The notes beneath the pieces were generated by a model, which saw only the letters and a list, made by a program, of their open reading frames with translations, was not told the origin of the DNA and ran no database searches. The position numbers were made by a program, and so were the translations under genes. Shown piece by piece: positions 30,601 to 42,600 of a DNA stretch of 64,000 bases (its first letter is position 1; every line of letters starts with the position of its first letter). Source of the stretch: Dendrophyllia cribrosa (lineage: Eukaryota > Cnidaria > Anthozoa > Scleractinia > Dendrophylliidae); contig JAJLRJ010000014.1 in the NCBI GenBank assembly GCA_024195265.1, positions 25,895,181-25,959,180 of the forward strand. Direction: 5' to 3'.

Positions 30601-33600
30601 TGTGTCAACTTCGATTTCGACAAGGTACTGAACAACACTTTGAGGTGCTCAAAACTGTTTTAATTCTCTTTTCTAATCAATGGCTTTAAAACAAAAGGTT
30701 TCATTGATAAACAAAGAGATGAACTTAATCCATCATCTCTTTTTTAGCGTGTCCACTTCTAGTTCAGTGTTATAGTAAAATTTACCTTGATAATCCACTT
30801 CTTTTTCAAAGTGTTTCCACGTCAAGTTCTGTATCGACGTCATCGTCAGTATCAACATCATCGAGTGTCTCGACATCAAGTTCCGTATCAACGTCGTCAT
30901 CAGTATCAACATCATCGAGTGTCTCGACATCAAGTTCCGTATCAACGTCGTCGTCAGTATCAACATCATCGAGTGTCTCGACATCAAGTTCCGTATCAAC
31001 GTCGTCGTCAGTATCAACATCATCGAGTGTTTCAACACCAACAACGACAAGTGTGTCAACTTCGATTTCGACAAGGTACTGAACAACACTTTGAGGTGCT
31101 CAAAACTGTTTTAATTCTCTTTTCTAATCAATAGCTTTAAAACAAAAGGTTTCATTGATAAACAAAGAGATGAACTTAATCCATCATCTCTTTTTTAGCG
31201 TGTCCACTTCTAGTTCAGTGTCATCATCGTCTTCGGTGTCGACTTCATCAAGTGTGTCAACCTCCTCAAGGTAAGGAAAAAAAAAACAGTTAAGACGAAA
31301 TGATATCTTTTGTTTTGATAGATGAAAGTAATGTTCAATCAAAACAACTTTACTTATCATAATTTAATCATTTGCATTTTAGCGTTTCCACATCAAGTTC
31401 TGTATCGACATCGTCATCTGTATCAACATCATCGAGTGTTTCAACGCCAACCACGACTAGCGTGTCAACATCGATTTCGACAAGGTACCTATAAACATTG
31501 TTTTAGTGGATTTCCTGCGAAACTAGAACAAACGATGGTACTTTCAGTTTTATTTCCGTCACAATATCAACTGTAAAACATTAATAACAACAAATGATTA
31601 TAATACGTCTTTTCTTTTAGCGTGTCCACTTCTAGTTCGGTGTCCACATCATCTTCAGTGTCCACGTCATCAAGTGTGTCAACCTCCTCGAGGTAATTAA
31701 GAGTACAACTGCAATCTGAACATATGTTTAGTTACCCACGTTCTAAATAACTGATGTTTTTCGCTGTTAATCTCCGAACTAACACAACGATTATCATTTC
31801 AAAAGCACTGACTTGCAGAATTAAAAAAGGGGTTTTACAGTTGCTTTTTCCTTCTTCTTGGATTATTAAAATTAGTCCGCGGCATAATGTCCTAATCTAC
31901 AGGTTGACATGCTTCTAGTTACACTGTATAGGTGTAGCTGTAAGCACACTGGTTGCAAAATTATATGATTGAACTAAGTAATAAACTTTTGTTTAAATAG
32001 CGTATTCCTATAAAGTTCTTTCCCAATGTCAACATCAGTTAGTCTGTTTTTGCATTTACCTCTTCAGTCTTCTTAAAACAATGTTTTTAGAAATCCTCCC
32101 CTAGAAAATCCCCTACTATAACTCTTGAAATCGACCTACTTATGGGAGTGACTACTAAGGCAAAATTACTGCACGAAAGTTATAGTAAAATTTAACTTGA
32201 TAATCCACTTCTTTTTCAAAGTGTTTCCACGTCAAGTTCTGTATCGACGTCATTGTCAGTATCAACATCATCGAGTGTTTCAACACCAACCACGACAACC
32301 CTATCCACGTCAAGTTCTGTGTCGACGTCGTCGTCAGTATCAACATCATCGAGTGTCTCGACATCAAGTTCCGTATCAACGTCGTCGTCAGTATCAACAT
32401 CATCGAGTGTCTCGACATCAAGTTCCGTATCAACGTCGTCGTCAGTATCAACATCATCGAGTGTTTCAACACCAACAACGACAAGTGTGTCAACTTCGAT
32501 TTCGACAAGGTACTGAACAACACTTTGAGGTGCTCAAAACTGTTTTAATTCTCTTTTCTAATCAATAGCTTTAAAACAAAAGGTTTCATTGATAAACAAA
32601 GAGATGAACTTAATCCATCATCTCTTTTTTAGCGTGTCCACTTCTAGTTCAGTGTCATCATCGTCTTCGGTGTCGACTTCATCAAGTGTGTCAACCTCCT
32701 CAAGGTAAGGAAAAAAAAACAGTTAAGACGAAATGATATCTTTTGTTTTCATAGATGAAAGTAATGTTCAATCAAAACAACTTTACTTATCATAATTTAA
32801 TCATTTGCATTTTAGCGTTTCCACATCAAGTTCTGTATCGACATCGTCATCTGTATCAACATCATCGAGTGTTTCAACGCCAACCACGACTAGCGTGTCA
32901 ACATCGATTTCGACAAGGTACCTATAAACATTGTTTTAGTGGATTTCCTGCGAAACTAGAACAAACGATGGTACTTTCAGTTTTATTTCCGTCACAATAT
33001 CAACTGTATAACATTAACAACAACAAATGATTATAATACGTCTTTTCTTTTAGCGTGTCCACTTCTAGTTCGGTGTCCACATCATCTTCAGTGTCCACGT
33101 CATCAAGTGTGTCAACCTCCTCGAGGTAATTAAGAGTACAACTGCAATCCGAACATATGTTTAGTTACCCATGTTCTAAATAACTGATGTTTTTCGCTGT
33201 TAATCTCCGAACTAACACAACGATTATCATTTTAAAAGCACTGACTTGCAGAATTAAAAAAGGGGTTTTACAGTTGCTTTTTCCTTCTTCTTGGAGTATT
33301 AAAATTAGTCCGCAGCATAATGTCCTAATCTACAGGTTGACATACTCCTAGTTACACTGTATAGGTGTAGCTGTAAGCACACTGGTTGCAAAATTATATG
33401 ATTGAACTAAGTAATAAACTTTTGTTTAAATAGCGTATTCCTATAAAGTTCTTTCCCAATGTCAACATCAGTTAGTCTGTTTTTGCATTTACCTCTTCAG
33501 TCTTCTTAAAACAATGTTTTTAGAAATCCTCCCCTAGAAAATCTCCTACTATAACTCTTGAAATCGACCTACTTATGGGAGTGACTACTAAGGCAAAATT

Positions 33601-36600
33601 ACTGCACGAAAGTTATAGTAAAATTTAACTTGATAATCCACTTCTTTTTCAAAGTGTTTCCACGTCAAGTTCTGTATCGACGTCATCGTCAGTATCAACA
33701 TCGTCGAGTGTTTCAACACCAACCACGACAACCCTATCCACATCAAGTTCTGTGTCAACGTCGTCGTCAGTATCAACATCATCGAGTGTCTCGACATCAA
33801 GTTCCGTATCAACGTCGTCGTCAGTATCAACATCATCGAGTGTCTCGACATCAAGTTCCTTATCAACGTCGTCGTCAGTATCAACATCATCGAGTGTTTC
33901 AACACCAACAACGACAAGTGTGTCAACTTCGATTTCGACAAGGTACTGAAAAACACTTTGGGGTGCTGAAAACTGTTTTAATTCTCTTTTGTAATCAATA
34001 GCTTTAAAACAAAAGGTTTCATTGATAAACAAAGAGATGAACTTGATCCATCATCTCTTTTTTAGCGTGTCCACTTCTAGTTCAGTGTCATCATCGTCTT
34101 CGGTGTCGACTTCATCAAGTGTGTCAACCTCCTCAAGGTAATAAAAAAAAAAGACGAAATGATATCTTTTGTTTTGATAGATGAAAGTAATGTTCAAGCA
34201 AAACAACTTTACTTATCATAATTTAATCATTTGCATTTTAGCGTTTCCACATCAAGTTCTGTATCGACATCGTCGTCTGTATCAACATCATCGAGTGTTT
34301 CAACACCAACCACGACTAGCGTGTCAACATCGATTTCGACAAGGTACCTATAAACATTGTTTTAGTGGATTTCCTGCGAAACTAGAACAAACGATGGTAC
34401 TTTCAGTTTTATTTCTGTCTTAATATTAACTGTAAAACATTACTAACAACAAATGATTATAATACGTCTTTTCTTTTAGCGTGTCCACATCTTCTTCAGT
34501 GTCCACGTCATCAAGTGTGTCAACCTCCTCGAGGTAATTAAGAGTACAACTGCAATCTGAAAATATGTTTAGTTACCCACCTTCTACATAACGGATTTTC
34601 TTTCCATCTTAATCTCCGAACTACCACAAGTATTATCATTTTAAAAACACTGACTTGCAGAATTAAAAAAGGGGTTTTACAGTTGCTTCTTCCTTCTTCT
34701 TGGTGTATTAAAATTAGTCCGCAGCATAATGTCCTAATCTACAGGTTGACATACTCCTAGTTACACTGTATAGGTGTAGCTGTAAGCACACTGGTTGTAA
34801 AATTATATGATTGAACTAAGTAATAAACTTTTGTTTAAATAGCGTATTCCTATAAAGTTCTTTCCCAATGTCAACATCAGTTAGTCTGTTTTTGCATTTA
34901 CCTCTTCAGTCTTCTTAAAACAATGTTTTTAAAAATCCTCCCCTAGAAAATCCCCTACTATAACTCTTTAAATCGACCTACTTATGGCAGTGACTACTAA
35001 GGCAAAATTACTGGACGAAAGTTATAGTAAAATTTAACTTGATAATCCACTTCTTTTTCAAAGTGTTTCCACGTCAAGTTCTGTATCAACGTCATCGTCA
35101 GTATCAACATCATCGAGTGTTTCAACACCAACCACGACAACCCTATCCACATCAAGTTCTGTGTCGACGTCGTCGTCAGTATCAACATCATCGAGTGTCT
35201 CGACATCAAGTTCCGTATCAACGTCGTCGTCAGTATCAACATCATCGAGTGTCTCGACATCAAGCTCCGTATCAACGTCGTCGTCAGTATCAACATCATC
35301 GAGTGTTTCAACACCAACAACGACAAGTGTGTCAACTTCGATTTCGACAAGGTACTGAACAACACTTTGAGGTGCTCAAAACTGTTTTAATTCTCTTTTC
35401 TAATCAATAGCTTTAAAACAAAAGGTTTCATTGATAAACAAAGAGATGAACTTAATCCATCATCTCTTTTTTAGCGTGTCCACTTCTAGTTCAGTGTCAT
35501 CATCGTCTTCGGTGTCGACTTCATCAAGTGTGTCAACCTCCTCAAGGTAAAGAAAAAAAAACAGTTAAGACCAAATGATATCTTTTGTTTTGATAGATGA
35601 AAGTAATGTCCAATCAAAACAACTTTACTTATCATAATTTAATCATTTGCATTTTAGCGTTTCCACATCAAGTTCTGTATCGACATCGTCATCTGTATCA
35701 ACATCATCGAGTGTTTCAACGCCGACCACGACTAGCGTGTCAACATCGATTTCGACAAGGTACCTATAAACATTGTTTTAGTGGATTTCCTGCGAAACTA
35801 GAACAAACGATGGTACTTTCAGTTTTATTTCTGTCTTAATATTAACTGTAAAACATTACTAACAACAAATGATTATAATACGTCTTTTCTTTTAGCGTGT
35901 CCACGTCTAGTTCGGTGTCCACATCTTCTTCAGTGTCCACGTCATCAAGTGTGTCAACCTCCTCGAGGTAATTAAGAGTACAACTGCAATCTGAAAATAT
36001 GTTTAGTTACCCACCTTCTACATAACGGATTTTCTTTCCATCTTAATCTCCGAACTACCACAAGGATTATCATTTTAAAAACACTGACTTGCAGAATTAA
36101 AAAAGGGGTTTTACAGTTGCTTCTTCCTTCTTCTTGGAGTATTAAAATTAGTCCGCAGCATAATGTCCTAATCTACAGGTTGACATACTCCTAGTTACAC
36201 TGTATACGTGTAGCTGTAAGCACACTGGTTGTAAAATTATATGATTGAACTAAGTAATAAACTTTTGTTTAAATAGCGTATTCCTATAAAGTTCTTTCCC
36301 AATGTCAACATCAGTTAGTCTGTTTTTGCATTTACCTCTTCAGTCTTCTTAAAACAATGTTTTTAAAAATCCTCCCCTAGAAAATCCCCTACTATAACTC
36401 TTTAAATCGACCTACTTATGGCAGTGACTACTAAGGCAAAATTACTGGACGAAAGTTATAGTAAAATTTAACTTGATAATCCACTTCTTTTTCAAAGTGT
36501 TTCCACGTCAAGTTCTGTATCAACGTCATCGAGTGTTTCAACACCAACCACGACAACCCTATCCACATCAAGTTCTGTGTCGACGTCCTCGTCAGTATCA

Positions 36601-39600
36601 ACATCATCGAGTGTCTCGACATCAAGTTCCGTATCAACGTCGTCGTCAGTATCAACATCATCGAGTGTCTCGACATCAAGCTCCGTATCAACGTCGTCGT
36701 CAGTATCAACATCATCGAGTGTTTCAACACCAACAACGACAAGTGTGTCAACTTCGATTTCGACAAGGTACTGAACAACACTTTGAGGTGCTCAAAACTG
36801 TTTTAATTCTCTTTTCTAATCAATAGCTTTAAAACAAAAGGTTTCATTGATAAACAAAGAGATGAACTTAATCCATCATCTCTTTTTTAGCGTGTCCACT
36901 TCTAGTTCAGTGTCATCATCGTCTTCGGTGTCGACTTCATCAAGTGTGTCAACCTCCTCAAGGTAAGGAAAAAAAAAACAGTTAAGACGAAATGATATCT
37001 TTTGTTTTGATAGATGAAAGTAATGTTCAATCAAAACAACTTTACTTATCATAATTTAATCATTTGCATTTTAGCGTTTCCACATCAAGTTCTGTATCGA
37101 CATCGTCATCTGTATCAACATCATCGAGTGTTTCAACGCCAACCACGACTAGCGTGTCAACATCGATTTCGACAAGGTACCTATAAACATTGTTTTAGTG
37201 GATTTCCTGCGAAACTAGAACAAACGATGGTACTTTCAGTTTTATTTCCGTCACAATATCAACTGTAAATCATTAATAACAACAAATGATTATAATACGT
37301 CTTTTCTTTTAGCGTGTCCACTTCTAGTTCGGTGTCCACATCATCTTCAGTGTCCACGTCATCAAGTGTGTCAACCTCCTCGAGGTAATTAAGAGTACAA
37401 CTGCAATCTGAACATATGTTTAGTTACCCACGTTCTAAATAACTGATGTTTTTCGCTGTTAATCTCCGAACTAACACAACGATTATCATTTTAAAAGCAC
37501 TGACTTGCAGAATTAAAAAAGGGGTTTTACAGTTGCTTTTTCCTTCTTCTTGGATTATTAAAATTAGTCCGCAGCATAATGTCCTAATCTACAGGTTGAC
37601 ATACTCCTAGTTACACTGTATACGTGTAGCTGTAAGCACACTGGTTGCAAAATTATATGATTGAACTAAGTAATAAACTTTTGTTTAAATAGCGTATTCC
37701 TATAAAGTTCTTTCCCAATGTCAACATCAGTTAGTCTGTTTTTGCATTTACTTCTTCAGTCTTCTTAAAATAATGTTTTTAAAAATCCTCCCCTAGAAAA
37801 TCCCCTACTATACCTCTTTAAATCGACCTACTTATGGGAGTGACAACTAAGTCAAAATTGCTGTACGAAAATTATAGTAAAATTTAACTAGATAATCCAC
37901 TTCTTTTTCAAAGTGTTTCTACGTCAAGTTCTGTGTCGACGTCATCGTCAGTATCAACATCATCGAGTGTTTCAACACCAACCACCACATCCCTATCCAC
38001 ATCAAGTTCTGTGTCGACGTCGTCGTCAGTATCAACATCATCGAGTGTCTCGACATCAAGTTCCGTATCAACGTCGTCGTCAGTATCAACATCATCGAGT
38101 GTTTCAACACCAACAACGACAAGTGTGTCAACTTCGATTTCGACAAGGTACTGAACAACACTTTGAGGTGCTCAAAACAGTTTTAATTCTCTTTTCTAAT
38201 CAATAGCTTTAAAACAAAAGGTTTCATTGATAAACAAAAAGATGAACTTAATCCATCATTTCTTTTTTTTAGCGTGTCCACTTCTAGTTCAGTGTCATCA
38301 TCGTCTTCGGTGTCGACTTCATCAAGTGCGTCAACCTCCTCAAGGTAATAAAAAAAAGAGAAGACGAAATGATATCTTTTGTTTTGATAGATGAAAGTAA
38401 TGTTCAAGCAAAACAACTTTACTTAACATAATTTAATCATTTTCATTTTAGCGTTTCCACATCAAGTTCTGTATCGACATCGTCGTCTGTATCAACATCA
38501 TCGAGTGTTTCAACACCAACCACGACTAGCGTGTCGATTTCGACAAGGTACCTATAAACATTGTTTTAGTGGATTTCCTGCGAATCTAGAACAAACGATG
38601 GTACTTTCAATTTTATTTCTGCCTTAATATTAACTGTAAAACATTAATAACAAGAAATGATTATAATATGTCTTTTCTTTTAGCGTGTCCACTTCTAGTT
38701 CGGTGTCCACATCATCTTCAGTGTCCACGTCATCAAGTGTGTCAACCTCCTCGAGGTAATTAAGAGTACAACTGCAATCTGAACATATGTTTAGTTACCC
38801 ACGTTCTAAATAACTTATTTTTTCCCCTCTGAATCTCCGAACTACCACAAGGATTATCATTTTAAAAGTTCTGACTTGCAGAATTAAAAAAAGGGTTTTA
38901 CAGTTGCTTTTTCCTTCTTCTTGGAGTATTAAAATTAGTTCGCGCAGCATAATGTCCTAATCTGCAGGTTGACATAATCCTAGTTACACTGTATAGGTGT
39001 AGCTATAAGCACACTGGTTGCAAAATTATATGATTAAACTAAGTAATAAACTTTTGTTTAAATCGCGTATTCCTGTAAAGTTCTTTCCCAATGTCAACAT
39101 CAGTTAGTCTGTTTTTGCATTTACTTCTTCAGTCTTGTTAACATAATGTTTTTAAAAATCCTCTCCTCGAAAATCCCCTACTATAACTCTTGAAATCGAC
39201 CTACTTATGGGAGTGATAACTAAGGCAAAATTACTGTACGAAAATTATAGTAAAATTTAACTTGGTAATCCACTTCTTTTTCAAAGTGTTTCTACGTCAA
39301 GTTCTGTGTCGACGTCATCGTCAGTATCAACATCATCGAGTGTTTCAACACCAACCACCACATCCCTATCCACATCAAGTTTTGTGTCGACGTCGTCGTC
39401 AGTATCAACATCATCGAGTGTCTCGACATCAAGTTCCGTATCAACGTCGTCGTCAGTATCAACATCATCGAGTGTTTCAACACCAACAACGACAAGTGTG
39501 TCAACTTCCATTTCGACAAGGTACTGAACAACACTTTGAGGTGCTCAAAACAGTTTTAATTCTCTTTTCTAATCAATAGCTTTAAAACAAAAGGTTTCAT

Positions 39601-42600
39601 TGATAAACAAAAAGATGAACTTAATCCATCATTTCTTTTTTTTAGCGTGTCCACTTCTAGTTCAGTGTCATCATCGTCTTCGGTGTCGACTTCATCAAGT
39701 GTGTCAACCTCCTCAAGGTAATAAAAAAAAGAGAAGACGAAATGATATCTTTTGTTTTGATAGATGAAAGTAATGATCAAGGAAAACAACTTTACTTAAC
39801 ATAATTTAATCATTTTCATTTTAGCGTTTCCACATCAAGTTCTGTATCGACATCGTCGTCTGTATCAACATCATCGAGTGTTTCAACGCCAACCACGACT
39901 AGCGTGTCAACATCGATTTCGACAAGGTACCTATAAACATTGTTTTAGTGGATGTCCTGCGAAACTAGAACAAACGATGGTACTTTCAGTTTTATTTCTG
40001 TCTCAATATTAACTGTAAAACATTAATAACAACAAAATGATTATAATGCATATTTTCTTTTAGCGTGTCCACTTCTAGTTCGGTGTCCACATCATCTTCA
40101 GTGTCCACGTCATCAAGTGTGTCAACCTCCTCGAGGTAATTAAGAGTACAACTGCAATCTGAACATATGTTTAGTTACCCACGTTCTAAATAACTTATGT
40201 TTTCCCCTCTGAATCTCCGAACTACCACAAGGATTATCATTTTAAAAGTTCTGACTTGCAGAATTAAAAAAAGGGTTTTACAGTTGCTTTTTCCTTCTTC
40301 TTGGAGTATTAAAATTAGTTCGCGCAGCATAATGTCCTAATCTACAGGTTGACATACTCCTAGTTATAGGTGTAGCTGTAAGCACAGTAATTGCAAAATT
40401 ATATGATCAAACTAAGTAATAAACGTTTGTTTAAATAGCGTATTCCTGTAAAGTTCTTTCCCAATGTCAACATCAGTTAGTCTGTTTTTGCATTTACTTC
40501 TTTAGTCTTGTTAACATAATGTTTTTAAAAATCCTCCCCTCGAAAATCCCCTACTATAACTCTTGAAATCGACCTACTAATGGGAGTGACTACTAAGGCA
40601 AAATTACTGCACGAAAGTTATAGTAAAATTTAACTTGATAATCCACTTCTTTTTCAAAGTGTTTCCACGTCAAGTTCTGTATCGACGTCATCGTCAGTAT
40701 CAACATCATCGAGTGTTTCAACACCAACCACCACAACTCTATCCACATCAAGTTCTGTGTCGACGTCGTCGTCAGTATCAACATCATCGAGTGTTTCAAC
40801 ACCAACCACCACAACCCTATCCACATCAAGTTCTGTGTCGACGTCGTCGTCAGTATCAACGTCATCGAGTGTCTCGACATCAAGTTCCGTATCAACGTCG
40901 TCGTCAGTATCAACATCATCGAGTGTTTCAACACCAACAACGACAAGTGTGTCAACATCAATTTCGACAAGGTACTGATCATGAACAATTCTTTAATTAG
41001 TTGGAAATACCTTTTTTCTACTCAATGGATTAAAAAGAAAGATGAAGAGTTAAAATTAATCCATCATTTCGTTTTTTTTAGCGTGTCCACTTCTAGTTCA
41101 GTGTCATCATCGTCTTCTGTGTCGACCTCATCAAGTGTGTCAACCTCCTCAAGGTAAGTAAAAATAACTCTAAGACAAAACGATGTCTTTTGTGTTGATG
41201 AAAAAACGAATATGCGTCTTAAAGAACTTGTTTATTATAATCAATCCTTTTCATTTTAGCGTGTCCACATCAAGTTCTGTATCGACATCGTCGTCAGTAT
41301 CAACATCATCGAGTGTTTCAACACCAACCACGACTAGCGTGTCAACATCGATTTCGACTAGGTATGAAACACTTATTTTTGTCGATTTCCTTAAAATTAA
41401 AAACAAAAGATGATCCTGTCACTTTTATTTCTGTCACAATAATAAATGTAAAACATTTAAACTAATTATTAATCTTTTGTTTTTTAGTGTGTCCACTTCT
41501 AGTTCGGTGTCCACATCATCTTCAGTGTCCACGTCATCAAGTGTGTCAACCTCCTCAAGGTACATTGTAATTAAGAGTAAAACTATAATCTCAACATATT
41601 TCTAGGAATCCACGTTCTAATCATCTGATATTCCTCCTCTAAATTTCCTGACTGCCACAGGATTATCACCTTAAAAACGGTGCAAAATTCTTAAAAATGA
41701 CGGTTTTACAGTTGTTTCTTCCCTTCTTCTCAGGTTCTTAAAATTAGTCCCGAGCATAATGTCCTACCCTACTGGTTTAAATAGTCCTAGTTATAGGGTT
41801 AGCTATAAGCACTCTGATTTAAAATAACATTTGATTCAATAATGCCCTTCTTTTCCTAAGTGTTTCCACATCAAGTTCTGTATCGACGTCGTCGTCGGTA
41901 TCAACATCCTTCAGTGTTTCAACACCAACTACCACAAGCGTTTCGACTTCGCGTTCTGTGTCGACGTCGTCATCAGGATCAACGTCATCGATTGTCTCGG
42001 CATCAAGTTCTGTATCAACGTCGTTATCAGTATCAACTTCATTGAGTGTTTCAACACCAACAACGACATACATAAATGCATACTTATTTAATTTTCCCCA
42101 AGGGGGCTTTTCAAAGATAATTACAACTAACAAGAATAATCGCAAAAATAACTAATTACATTATAATCATAAATATAAGTGTGTCAACTTCGATTTCGAC
42201 AAAGTACAGTTTTACTAAACAAAACTTTGTAGTGTTCAAAACAAATTAATGGATTTGATAGAAAAATTGACTGTTTCCTTGATATGACAAAGGGATGAAC
42301 TTAATCAATCATTTCATAAAGCGCCCACAACCCACAATTTTTTTATACAATCTGCCGAAGCGTTAGCGCTTGAAAAGGCACCGTTTGAGTCTGATTTTTA
42401 TGGTGACCAATTTAACGAATCAACTCATTTGATAACCTAAATTTTCACTTTCAGCGTGTCCACTTCTAGTTCAGTGTCATCATCATCTTCGGTGTCAACC
42501 TCATCAAGTGTGTCAACCTCCTCAAGGTAACGAAAAACAAAGGCAATCTGTTTATGGATCCTGTTTTTCAGTTAATTCAATATTTTTCAGATGTTTTTTT

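Larger units (their letters stand above)
24388..42526 (+). repeat. Array 2: diverged four-exon cassettes, 1.37-1.43 kb spacing
   Basis: Exon A copies begin at 26016, 27321, 28696, 30125 (broken), 30469, 30812, 32222, 33655, 35064, 36498, 37914, 39287, 40660 and 41861 (broken). Introns are recognisably homologous to array 1, for example the start of the D-A intron, but differ at many positions and share their own features, such as the aacaacactttgaggtg start of the A-B intron. Exon A length ranges from 156 to 324 bp, always divisible by 3. Divergence, truncation and insertions are commonest near both ends (24-26 kb and 40-42.5 kb). D-A introns of about 500 bp hold no gene. Confidence 0.92.

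Noticed and set aside
1..42526. CRISPR-like or satellite DNA interpretation of the regular repeats
   Set aside because: The spacing is regular, but the repeats are spliced exons with conserved GT/AG borders in one frame. There are no short identical repeats with unique spacers, and non-coding satellite would not keep frame and phase.
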